Of a DNA stretch of 9,926 nt, positions 1 to 6,353 are shown piece after piece (position 1 is the stretch's first letter; the number at the start of each line of letters is the position of its first letter). A program made the position numbers and the translations under genes. Below the pieces are notes generated by a model, which saw only the letters and a program-made list of their open reading frames with translations, was not told the DNA's origin and did not search any database. The DNA is from Candidatus Aminicenantes bacterium UBA647 (GTDB taxonomy: Bacteria; Acidobacteriota; Aminicenantia; UBA2199): the NCBI GenBank assembly GCA_002299555.1, contig DBOL01000035.1:1-9926 (forward strand). Direction: 5' to 3'.

Positions 1-410
1 GGCATTTTGCATTTCCTGAAATCACATACCGTCAGCGAACTGGCAAAAACAAATCCCTTTATCTTTATCCTTCTGGCCAGTTCCAGAATATTTTTTGTCC
101 CCTGAACATTGGTCCTCTCATATTCAGGACTTTTGAGACAGTCAAAATCGTAGTATCCCGCAAGGTGGAGAATAAAATCAATTTGAGATCTCTTGCTGAT
201 CCCCACTATTATTCTATCAAGTTCCTCCCTGTCTGTTATATCCACCATGTGCCAGTAGATATTCTTATGTCTTGGAGCATTGCACTCTATCTGTGATCTT
301 CTGGCTATGGCATATATTGTAAATGTGTTTTTTGCCGCTTCGAGGAAGTGCCGGCCGATAAAACCTGAAGCACCAGTAACTATAATTGCCGGCAAATCTG
401 AACTGCCCAT
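1..410 (-). CDS. NAD-dependent epimerase/dehydratase (extended SDR), N-terminal part, cut by window edge
   Basis: About 136 codons are visible from an ATG at 410 to the left edge; the C-terminus lies outside the window. The start follows an AAAGGGTGAT ribosome-binding stretch. The N-terminus carries the Rossmann NAD(P)-binding glycine motif TGASGFIG at about residues 15-22. This is followed by a basic strand end (IARRS), a conserved acidic strand (HMVDITD), the DFILHLAG strand, the NVQGTKNILELA helix, and a FASSLTV strand where extended SDRs keep the catalytic Ser. The Tyr-x-x-x-Lys pair should lie just beyond the edge. Members of this family epimerise, dehydrate or reduce nucleotide sugars and related substrates in the cytoplasm; the substrate cannot be told from this part. 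It appears to be transcribed from its own promoter in the gap upstream. The fold assignment is firm, the specific reaction unknown. Confidence 0.9.
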   Translation of the reverse strand, partial: MGSSDLPAIIVTGASGFIGRHFLEAAKNTFTIYAIARRSQIECNAPRHKNIYWHMVDITDREELDRIIVGISKRSQIDFILHLAGYYDFDCLKSPEYERTNVQGTKNILELARRIKIKGFVFASSLTVCDFRKCKM

Positions 411-473
411 TCTGTGATCACCCTTTTTATGAAAACCTTGAAATCAAAAATATTAGTGTGCCTTTTAGTTAAT

Positions 474-501
474 ATAATAAATAAAATTAACAATATTTCA
501 A
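474..501 (-). promoter_or_regulatory. Putative sigma70-type promoter for the epimerase gene
   Basis: On the minus strand a TTGAAA -35 box (501-496) is separated by 16 bases from a TATTAT -10 box (479-474). Transcription would start near 467, giving a leader of roughly 57 bases before the ATG at 410. The surrounding 131-base gap is very AT-rich, so chance matches are possible. The same TTGAAA-N16 layout recurs upstream of the next gene. Confidence 0.4.
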
Positions 502-541
502 GAATTTATTTCAGGTTGGATCATTTTCAGGGTAATTTTTA

Positions 542-1189
542 TTATTTTATTGCAGTTAAAAGCCTTACTTTTCCCTTAAAATAGAATTTTTCCTCAAATT
601 TGCTGAATCCTGATTTTTTCAAAATGGATTTCCAATCTCTTAATATAAAGTCCTCTGCCAGAGGGCATTCGATCTTTCTGATCGCAAAGCGGGTGAAGAA
701 TCCTGAATTATCTACATCGAATTCATTATAATCGAGAATTGAAAATCTTCCCCCTGGTTCTAACACTTTCACCGCATTCTCAATTATCCGCTCCCTTTTT
801 TCCTGGATAAATCCATGAAGAACAAAAGATATAAAAACAAGATCAAATGTCCTTTCGAGACCAAGAGGCTCATCTATCCTTTTATCTATCAATTCTACAT
901 TCGGCCTGTTACAATTTTCAAGGAATTTTTTCTTCATTTCCTCACCGATCTCAACGCCGTTTATTAGCCCTTCATCTCCAATATACTTTAACATGAGACA
1001 ATCATTTCTACCTGTACCGCATCCTAGATCAAGGATGCTCTCACCCTTTGCCAGGTTCAGATCTTTTATTGCCTTTCGTATGAATGAGGGATAAGTCCCG
1101 AGAGTAATTATATTCATCAGCGCATCATAATATTTTGCTTCTTTCCCTTTTACTTCAACTTTGGAATCTTTCTGGGTTAATTCTTTCAT
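542..1189 (-). CDS. Class I SAM-dependent methyltransferase (UbiE/Methyltransf_11-like)
   Basis: This 215-residue protein has a clear SAM-binding motif I, ILDLGCGTGRND, at residues 52-63. The acidic end of strand 2 is GVEIGEEM (78-85), the motif IV strand is FDLVFISFVLHGF (115-127), and a post-motif loop VLEPGGRFSILDYNEF spans 142-157. The LEPGGR-LDY pattern resembles UbiE/COQ5-type C-methyltransferases, but residues that would assign quinone biosynthesis are not evident, so the substrate is open. The protein is soluble and cytoplasmic, with no signal peptide. The ATG at 1189 is preceded by AGAGGTC as ribosome-binding site and by a good promoter. It stands 131 bases from the epimerase gene downstream and is divergent from the patatin gene, so it is probably a single-gene unit. 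Confidence 0.88.
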   Translation of the reverse strand: MKELTQKDSKVEVKGKEAKYYDALMNIITLGTYPSFIRKAIKDLNLAKGESILDLGCGTGRNDCLMLKYIGDEGLINGVEIGEEMKKKFLENCNRPNVELIDKRIDEPLGLERTFDLVFISFVLHGFIQEKRERIIENAVKVLEPGGRFSILDYNEFDVDNSGFFTRFAIRKIECPLAEDFILRDWKSILKKSGFSKFEEKFYFKGKVRLLTAIK

Positions 1190-1230
1190 TTCAGACCTCT
1201 TAGAAATTTTTTAATTAATAATTAACTATA

Positions 1231-1258
1231 AGTATACCTTAATTCATGCTGCTTTCAA
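1231..1258 (-). promoter_or_regulatory. Putative sigma70-type promoter for the methyltransferase gene
   Basis: The minus strand reads TTGAAA (1258-1253), 16 bases, then TATACT (1236-1231). Both boxes match the consensus at five of six positions. The predicted start near 1224 gives a leader of about 35 bases. It sits in the 115-base divergent gap shared with the patatin gene; I see no equally good promoter on the plus strand. Confidence 0.5.
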
Positions 1259-1304
1259 ATGGAAATCCGTAGCGAATTCAGTTAAAATAACAGAAAGGAA
1301 TAAT

Positions 1305-2249
1305 TTGAAAAAAAAACTTGGAATAGCTCTCGGGAGCGGATCTGCAAGAGGCTGGGCGCATATCGGTGTATTCAATGCACTTGCAGAATCAGGAATCAAA
1401 GTTGATTATGTTTCCGGAACTTCTATCGGATCTGTTGTCGGTGCAGTATATTCGATCGGTGATATAGAAGAATTTGAAAAATTTGCGATAAGTATAGATT
1501 GGAAGAGTATAGTATCTTTCATTGATGTTACTTTTCCCGGAAGTGGACTGATACCCGGGAGGAAGTTGTTTAAAATGCTTTCAGAATATTATAGAGATAT
1601 TCTGATAGAGGATCTTCCGGTACCATATTGTGCAATAGCGGCTGACGTATTAACCGGAGAAGAGGTGAGGTTCAATTCAGGAAAAGTTATAGATGCTGTC
1701 AGGGCAAGTGTAGCTATCCCCGGGGTTTTTACACCTTTTAAACATGAAGGGAGAATTCTTGTTGACGGTGGTATTGTCAATCCTGTCCCGGTCAATGTTG
1801 TCAGGGAGATGGGGGCAGATGTTGTAATAGCTGTTGATCTGAACAATTGTACGCTCGAAGATAATGTGAAGGGAATTATTAAAAAAGGAGTGGTTGAAAA
1901 GAGCAATTCAGTTACAAAAGATGTTGATGAAGAGGATCGGGACAAGAGAATATTCGAAATGCTGGAGGAGAAGTACAATGAGATCACAGGCTCGATCAGG
2001 ACAAAGTTTGACAGCCTCCGTTCAAAGGATAATGTCCCTAATATTCTTGAAATACTTGATAACACAACTCATATAATGCAGAGAAGTATAACTGACAACC
2101 AATTTAAAATATGGCCGCCTGATGTGATCATTAAACCTCAACTCGGGGATTTCAGGTTGTTGGATTTTGACCGTGCCGAGGAGGCCATTGAGGAAGGCTA
2201 TAACCTAACAAATGAAAAAATTGAAGAAATAAAAGAACTCTTTTCCTGA
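1305..2249 (+). CDS. Patatin-like phospholipase (RssA/NTE-type serine hydrolase)
   Basis: This 314-residue cytoplasmic or membrane-peripheral lipid acyl hydrolase has the whole catalytic Ser-Asp dyad of the patatin family. The oxyanion loop GSGSARG is at residues 10-16, the nucleophile elbow GTSIG at 38-42 (Ser40), and DGG at 154-156 (Asp154), followed by NPVPVNVVREMGADVVIAVDLN as two blocks. The C-terminal block (IMQRSITD, then a DVIIKPQLGDF-like strand) is also typical. Between about residues 181 and 250 there is a charged insert rich in Lys, Glu and Asp, longer than in minimal RssA proteins. The start is TTG, chosen because AAAGGA (1294-1299) lies five bases upstream and the glycine-rich loop follows directly. 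The gene is monocistronic and convergent with the next gene, with only 10 bases between the stops and no clear terminator hairpin. Confidence 0.92.
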   Translation: MKKKLGIALGSGSARGWAHIGVFNALAESGIKVDYVSGTSIGSVVGAVYSIGDIEEFEKFAISIDWKSIVSFIDVTFPGSGLIPGRKLFKMLSEYYRDILIEDLPVPYCAIAADVLTGEEVRFNSGKVIDAVRASVAIPGVFTPFKHEGRILVDGGIVNPVPVNVVREMGADVVIAVDLNNCTLEDNVKGIIKKGVVEKSNSVTKDVDEEDRDKRIFEMLEEKYNEITGSIRTKFDSLRSKDNVPNILEILDNTTHIMQRSITDNQFKIWPPDVIIKPQLGDFRLLDFDRAEEAIEEGYNLTNEKIEEIKELFS

Positions 2250-2259
2250 ATTCTCCCTT

Positions 2260-2988
2260 TTATATCTTCTCTCTTACCCTCTGGGTACATATAAGTGTTT
2301 TTTCAAGTGTATTATTGGATTTGGTTATTTCATAAAGAGGAACATCAGAGTCCATGAAGATTTTGACCTTGGTCCCGTTGTGTTCTGCCTTAAATTCTCC
2401 GATCTGATGAGAAAATTCTGATCCGGGAGCCAATACGTAATGAGTTTGATTCTGGGAAACCAGATTCCCGTCTATCCAGATCTTTTCTCTGATCAATTTA
2501 TCAATTTTCACAAGCCCGACATTCTTTACTGTAACCCAGATGAAGCAAGTTGCTGATGTAGTAATGTTTTTTATCTTCAGGTCGGGTTTAATTGCCTTAA
2601 GCGTCTGTTTAATTATACCTGGATCCAATAATATCCCTTTGTCTATTTTGAATGTTTTACTGTCATCCCAATATTTATTGTCAATGGTCTTGACCCTGAT
2701 AATATAACAATTCGGAGAGATGGTTCCCGGGATGGTCCATTCGAAATCTTTATCAATTTCGGTGTTGTTTGTAATTTCATGAATTTTCGTGTTTCCGTCA
2801 GTTGAGTAAAGCCTTATCTTTACAGGAGTGGTGAGGCCATACGATTTTGTCCACTTTATTACCCTTTTTTTCCCGATATACCATGTGTCAGTTGAGGTTG
2901 GTGAATCTATTTTTACTCCCGGAGCTTCAGCATATGTTATTGATAATATGAATATAAGTATAAAGCAGAAAAATATGGTTTTTTTCAT
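2260..2988 (-). CDS. Secreted protein with Kre9/KNH-like and CARDB-like beta domains
   Basis: This 242-residue protein has a classic signal peptide: MKK, then a hydrophobic core to about residue 17, with cleavage likely after TYA at residue 20. Residues 26-115 resemble the Kre9/KNH (Ser-Thr-rich anchor) domain: an initial IDSP strand, the TWYIGKKRVIKWTKS strand pair (35-49), then FEWTIPG and a YIIRVKT strand near the end. Residues 134-232 resemble a CARDB (cell adhesion related) Ig-like domain: PDLKIKNI, VTVKNVG, an APGS turn, and a closing EITKSNNTLEKTL block. Such two-domain proteins are usually exported and bind surfaces or other proteins; no enzyme motif is seen. The ATG at 2988 follows a strong GGGAGG. 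No sorting signal or membrane anchor is visible at the C-terminus. The domain calls are by pattern and should be tested by profile search. Confidence 0.72.
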   Translation of the reverse strand: MKKTIFFCFILIFILSITYAEAPGVKIDSPTSTDTWYIGKKRVIKWTKSYGLTTPVKIRLYSTDGNTKIHEITNNTEIDKDFEWTIPGTISPNCYIIRVKTIDNKYWDDSKTFKIDKGILLDPGIIKQTLKAIKPDLKIKNITTSATCFIWVTVKNVGLVKIDKLIREKIWIDGNLVSQNQTHYVLAPGSEFSHQIGEFKAEHNGTKVKIFMDSDVPLYEITKSNNTLEKTLICTQRVREKI

Positions 2989-3012
2989 TTTGACCTCCCG
3001 ATCATATTCTAT

Positions 3013-3041
3013 AGAATAAAAGATATAAAAATTTATCTCAA
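3013..3041 (-). promoter_or_regulatory. Putative promoter for the secreted KNH-CARDB gene
   Basis: The minus strand has TTGAGA (3041-3036), a 17-base spacer and TATTCT (3018-3013), placing the start near 3006, about 18 bases before the ATG. A perfect 12-base palindrome, ATTCTATAGAAT (3006-3017), overlaps the -10 box and could be a regulator site, though such AT-rich palindromes arise by chance. The 67-base gap suggests the gene is not simply the tail of the upstream four-gene unit. Confidence 0.35.
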
Positions 3042-3055
3042 AAAAAAGTCAGAAT

Positions 3056-4066
3056 CTATTTTATTTTTCTGGTAAAGGAGCATTGAGGATAGGAGCTGCA
3101 GCCGAAGAACACCCCGAATTTGCCCTTCCTTTTTCTCAAAGGGCTTCCGCATTCCGGGCATATCATGTCACCTTCTATATTTTCTGTGGATTCACGAGGA
3201 TCAAATGTATATTTACATTCCGGGAATCCGGTACATCCCAGAAATTTCCCGAACTTGCCCTTCCTCTCAGCCAGTGGACTGCCGCAATCGGGACAATGTT
3301 TCAGATCTCCGGCATCCACGTTCTTTGTCTTCAGATAGTCGGGACAGATCTCATTATATCCACACCATCTGCATAAAGGGCCGATGATTGCTTTAAACTC
3401 TGTGGTCTTCTCTATTACATTTATTTTCGATATTAATTTGTTTTTAGTACTCTCGACGATCTCCTTTTTTACTTTGGCAATTCTTGTCTCTTTCTGTTTC
3501 AGATCCTCTATGCAAAGTTCAATCTCCTCCTCGTTATTAGTTTCAAAGACATGAACTGCATAAGATGGGAGTTGGAGATTTGCCAGAGGGCCCGAGACGG
3601 AACCGGTTTTGAAATCAGTGACCCTGAGGATACCGTCTTTCGTCCTTGACAGCCGGTCTATGATCCCTCTGAATGTTATTTCCCCGTTCAGTTTCACTTC
3701 AAATTTCTGTTCGAGAGAGATCGTCTTGCTCACATCATTTAAAAATGAATTCGAGTAATACCCGGTGAGCAACCTGATACCGAGATCGATATAGTGTGTA
3801 ATGTTATTCTCGCTTTTTATTATCCGGATCTTTTCATTATATGTGCTGTCCCAGATCTTCCTGAATATTCCTGGCAATTCCAGTTCATCTGTTCCAAGGC
3901 CTAACTCCCTGTTCCTGTAGATCATTTCAAGTACTGAATGGACTGTGCTTCCCATGAACGCTTCAATTGATTGAAATGATTCCGGTAACTTTTTTATATA
4001 TCTGAACTCAAAGGATTTAGGACAATTATCAAATCCTGAAACAGAAGAATAACTGTAGCCGGCCAC
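3056..4066 (-). CDS. RecB/Cas4-type PD-(D/E)XK nuclease with Fe-S cysteines, fused to two topoisomerase-type zinc ribbons
   Basis: The 336-residue protein has two parts. Residues 1-245 match the RecB-family (PDDEXK_1) nuclease layout: SYSSVSGFDNCPKSFEFRY (5-23), GSTVH with His43, GIIDRL with Asp137, TDFKTG with Asp151 and Lys153, and QLPSYA with Gln165. Cys15, Cys232, Cys235 and Cys241 form the spaced four-cysteine set that holds a 4Fe-4S cluster in AddB and Cas4. All catalytic residues appear present, so an active DNA nuclease is expected. Residues 258-284 and 303-329 are two zinc ribbons of the topoisomerase I C-terminal type. Each has CPxCGSPL, a basic RKGKFG segment, GC, then PxC, and they probably bind DNA. 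The GTG start shares its G with the TAG of the preceding gene (TAGTG) and is backed by AAGGGG; starting later would lose Cys15. It is the last gene of the unit. Confidence 0.88.
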   Translation of the reverse strand: MAGYSYSSVSGFDNCPKSFEFRYIKKLPESFQSIEAFMGSTVHSVLEMIYRNRELGLGTDELELPGIFRKIWDSTYNEKIRIIKSENNITHYIDLGIRLLTGYYSNSFLNDVSKTISLEQKFEVKLNGEITFRGIIDRLSRTKDGILRVTDFKTGSVSGPLANLQLPSYAVHVFETNNEEEIELCIEDLKQKETRIAKVKKEIVESTKNKLISKINVIEKTTEFKAIIGPLCRWCGYNEICPDYLKTKNVDAGDLKHCPDCGSPLAERKGKFGKFLGCTGFPECKYTFDPRESTENIEGDMICPECGSPLRKRKGKFGVFFGCSSYPQCSFTRKIK

Positions 4067-4674
4067 TATTTTTTCCCCTTTTTCTTCTTTCTTTTCTTTT
4101 TTACAGAGAAACCGAATTTCCCTATGAATTTATCTAAAGAATAATATTTCCCGTGTGAATAGCAGATAGGGTCAGCTTTATTAAGGTTGAACGCACCGGT
4201 CTCTTTGTTAATATATTCTTCAGTTGCATGAATCCTGAGTATGTCTGCAAGGAACATATCGTGGGATCCCATTTTCTGAATATCGAAAACCCTGCACTCC
4301 AGGTTAATCGGTGATTCCGCTATGAGTGGAGCTTTAACTTCAATTCCCCGTTGAGGAGTAAGTTTCATTTCCTGGAACTTATCAACATCCTTTCCCGATT
4401 TCACCCCGCACCAGTCGGTAGCAAATGCCAGTTTACTCGTTGTCAGGTTCAAAATAAATTCACCGCTTTTTCTGATCATTTCATATGAATATCTATGTGG
4501 CCTTATCGAAATATAACATCTGGGCGGATCCGTTGAGATTATTCCTGTCCAAGCGATAGTGATTATGTTATATTCACCGTCAATGTCTCCACAGGTTATC
4601 ATTGGAGCGGGCAGAGGGTAGATCATTGTACCCCCCTTCCATGTTTCTTTTTTTATTTCCCTTTTTAAGGTCAT
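4066..4674 (-). CDS. Flavin reductase-like (flavoredoxin-type FMN-binding split-barrel) protein with polylysine tail
   Basis: These 202 residues fit the flavin reductase-like domain family, FMN-binding split barrels that act as flavoredoxins or NAD(P)H:flavin reductases in the cytoplasm. Visible family blocks are IYPLPAPMITCGD (18-30), ITIAWTGIISTDPPRCYISI (38-57), the R-x-S-YEMI phosphate-side loop (61-67), GEFILNL (71-77), and DWCGVKSGKDVDKF (87-100). Then come SPINLECRVF (121-130), a GSHDMFLADI segment (136-145), and a YYSLDKFIGKFGFS end (177-190). The final eleven residues are almost all Lys or Arg, which is not normal for the family. Its ATG overlaps the parvulin stop in an ATGA, and its TAG overlaps the nuclease GTG, so translation of all three is likely coupled. 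The physiological electron partner cannot be told from sequence. Confidence 0.87.
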   Translation of the reverse strand: MTLKREIKKETWKGGTMIYPLPAPMITCGDIDGEYNIITIAWTGIISTDPPRCYISIRPHRYSYEMIRKSGEFILNLTTSKLAFATDWCGVKSGKDVDKFQEMKLTPQRGIEVKAPLIAESPINLECRVFDIQKMGSHDMFLADILRIHATEEYINKETGAFNLNKADPICYSHGKYYSLDKFIGKFGFSVKKKRKKKKGKK

Positions 4675-4946
4675 CTCTGGCCTGTTTTTTTTATGATATG
4701 GAGCCCGAACTTTGTTCGTACAACTCTGCTAATGCTTCCGCTTGATTGTTTTTTTACAGATTCTTCAAACTCTTTTACCATCTGCCCGGGACCGAACCAT
4801 CCCAGATCGCCACCTTTACTTTTGCTCGGACAGGTGGAGAATTCTTTTGCAAGATTTGAAAAAGTTTTCCCCTCTTTCAGATCCTTTAGTATCTTATTGG
4901 CGAGACTACTGTCTTTTACAAGTATATGGCTTGCTCTCCATTCCAT
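4671..4946 (-). CDS. Stand-alone parvulin-type peptidyl-prolyl cis-trans isomerase
   Basis: This 91-residue single-domain parvulin is close in length and layout to E. coli PpiC. Family hallmarks are ASHILV with His7, FSNLAKEFSTCPS with Cys39, GGDLGWFGPGQMVKEFEE (45-62, including Met56 and Phe60), and TKFGLHII with His83. It has no signal peptide, membrane segment or extra domain, so it should be a cytoplasmic foldase acting at Xaa-Pro bonds. The ATG follows AGGAGA (4956-4951), which itself lies in the last codons of the amidase gene. One base separates the amidase stop from this start, and the stop overlaps the next start as ATGA. The position between an exported amidase and a flavin protein gives no clear client. 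Confidence 0.93.
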   Translation of the reverse strand: MEWRASHILVKDSSLANKILKDLKEGKTFSNLAKEFSTCPSKSKGGDLGWFGPGQMVKEFEESVKKQSSGSISRVVRTKFGLHIIKKTGQR

Positions 4947-4947
4947 C

Positions 4948-6285
4948 TTATCTCCTTTTTAAGAATATTTTTGAGTTTTTGGGCAGGTCATTGAACGATA
5001 CCATTTTATTGCCTGTAACGATTCCGTTTCCCGGAATATAATAGACTGTATCCTTCTTGTTGTAATATTTTCCGGCAATTCCCCATGCTGTTTTTCCTTT
5101 TGTTGCTCCGAGGAGGAATGGTCCATTGTATCCGATTATCATTTTGACGCCGGAAGGGAATGAATCCCAATCCTCTATTTTTGTTCCGTCCTTTATTTTT
5201 CCATTGGGGAGAATATAGAATGTAGATTTTTTCTTATATTCTTTTCCTGCATAGCTCCAGGCAGTGAAATTACCGGTGATAGTAAGAATCGGTCCATCGG
5301 ACTCTTCAACTTTGTCAGGCTGATTCAGGATCACTCTGGTCCCGCGGGGAATACTACCCCATCCGATCATTGATCCTGCATTGTTGCCCCTCACCCTCTT
5401 CCCCCCCGGGAGAATATAGAGAGTTTCAGGGTCGTTATAATCTTCTCCTGCAATATTCCACGCTGTATTATCACGACTTATAATATTTGAGGATAGTACA
5501 ACCTCTTCTCTCCTCTTTTCCGTTATTTGTTCTGTTTGTATGACGGTCTCTTTTTTTTCAGGGGAGATCCTGACCATATTGTCGCTGTACTTTGAATAAA
5601 AAATTTTTCTGGTCTGAAAATCAGATGTAAGTCGTTTGGCACGTACATCAGGGTCATATGTCCATCTGTCAACAAGCCCTGCCCTGGTCCTGTTAAAATT
5701 CAGAGCACATCTTTTTCTCCCTCTGTGATTGTTTTTAAACCACAAATTAGGTTTTCCGTATGACACCTGGCTATGGGTCAGAATGTTCTTGTCGGGGATC
5801 TTGTAAATGCTTTGAAGTTCCTTCAGGAGGGGTGTCAGAGATCTGTATTGCTCAAATGTTATGATCCCGTAATGGTATCCTACAAGTTCTATCCCTATTG
5901 AATGTGAGCTCAGGTCGTTGACACCGTTCCACATACTCAATCCGGTATGATCTGCTCTGTATTTGTGGTCAAGGGTTCTGTATATTTTACCATCTCTCAG
6001 AATAGCGTAATTGGCGTGCCCGCCCTTTGTCCTTCTTCTGCCGACCCTCTTCCCTCCGGAAAGCGTTCTGAGAGTACTAATTTTCCCAGCTTCAGATGTG
6101 TGGATGATAATATATTTCGTACTTATCCTCTTCCTCTTTTTGAATTGCCTGTTGAGATATTTAGTGTAGTTGGTGATATTCAGACCTTTTGCTCTTTTTT
6201 TCGACAGGAGGATATTGTCTCCGGACAGAAAGATGGAAAGGAGCAGTAAAATGTATACTATTTTATATTTAATCAATATTCTCAC
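4948..6285 (-). CDS. Exported N-acetylmuramoyl-L-alanine amidase (Amidase_2/PGRP fold) with three C-terminal repeats
   Basis: The 445-residue protein begins with a basic, strongly hydrophobic stretch (residues 1-21) that is a signal peptide or N-terminal anchor. Residues 55-210 are a type 2 amidase domain: YIIIHTSEAG with zinc ligand His62, HANYAILRDGKIYRTLDH (90-107), ADHTGLSMWNG, SHSIGIELVGYH (127-138), and ILTHSQVSYGKP with His171. Cys193 in GRKRCALNF is a likely third ligand, as in T7 lysozyme and PGRPs. It would cleave the bond between muramic acid and the stem peptide outside the cytoplasmic membrane. A charged linker (about 235-268) precedes three similar modules, perhaps for wall binding. 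The GTG start at 6285 has only a weak ribosome-binding site; a TTG three codons in is an alternative. It is the first gene of the four-gene unit. Confidence 0.88.
   Translation of the reverse strand: MRILIKYKIVYILLLLSIFLSGDNILLSKKRAKGLNITNYTKYLNRQFKKRKRISTKYIIIHTSEAGKISTLRTLSGGKRVGRRRTKGGHANYAILRDGKIYRTLDHKYRADHTGLSMWNGVNDLSSHSIGIELVGYHYGIITFEQYRSLTPLLKELQSIYKIPDKNILTHSQVSYGKPNLWFKNNHRGRKRCALNFNRTRAGLVDRWTYDPDVRAKRLTSDFQTRKIFYSKYSDNMVRISPEKKETVIQTEQITEKRREEVVLSSNIISRDNTAWNIAGEDYNDPETLYILPGGKRVRGNNAGSMIGWGSIPRGTRVILNQPDKVEESDGPILTITGNFTAWSYAGKEYKKKSTFYILPNGKIKDGTKIEDWDSFPSGVKMIIGYNGPFLLGATKGKTAWGIAGKYYNKKDTVYYIPGNGIVTGNKMVSFNDLPKNSKIFLKRR
4960..5466 (-). repeat. Three tandem protein repeats in the amidase C-terminus
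   Basis: Residues 274-320, 341-384 and 399-442 repeat one pattern, mapping to 5466-5326, 5265-5134 and 5091-4960. Each begins TAWxxAGxxY, continues with a short charged turn, then a TxYxxP strand with a Gly-rich turn. It closes with a W/F-x-x-hydrophobic-P segment and a short hydrophobic strand ending near the repeat boundary. Spacers are about 14-20 residues and contain GP-hydrophobic strands in two cases (GPILTI, GPFLLG). The copies are diverged at DNA level, so duplication is old. I do not recognise the module; a peptidoglycan-binding or SH3-like role is only a guess. Confidence 0.8.
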
Positions 6286-6324
6286 AGAACCAGATGGTTA
6301 AGAAATAAATTTTTTTTAAATATT

Positions 6325-6353
6325 ATTATATCAATATAGAGTTCTCAGTTCAA
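6325..6353 (-). promoter_or_regulatory. Strong sigma70-type promoter for the four-gene unit
   Basis: The minus strand has TTGAAC (6353-6348), exactly 17 bases, then a perfect TATAAT (6330-6325). Transcription would begin near 6318, about 33 bases before the GTG of the amidase gene. It is the best promoter match in the window and explains how the amidase-to-nuclease genes could be expressed apart from the glycosyltransferase group upstream. Confidence 0.6.

Noticed and set aside
1589..2065. Minus-strand open frame of 158 codons, Ser/Thr/Leu-rich
   Set aside because: Antisense shadow of the patatin gene; its low-complexity composition follows from the codon usage of the real gene.
2250..2259. 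Possible terminator between the convergent patatin and KNH-CARDB genes
   Set aside because: Only 10 bases separate the stops and no stem with a T run is visible on either strand.
3056..4066. Cas4 of a CRISPR-Cas adaptation module
   Set aside because: The cysteine and nuclease motifs resemble Cas4, but there is no cas1, cas2 or repeat array in the window, and Cas4 proteins lack twin topoisomerase ribbons.
4693..4962. Plus-strand open frame opposite the parvulin gene
   Set aside because: Antisense to a fully supported gene, without family motifs or a good start.
5947..6249. Plus-strand 100-codon frame opposite the amidase N-terminus
   Set aside because: Antisense shadow; the opposite strand encodes conserved amidase motifs.
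4948..6285. Phage endolysin of a prophage lysis cassette
   Set aside because: The amidase has its own signal peptide, no holin or phage structural genes are near, and the neighbours are ordinary bacterial genes.
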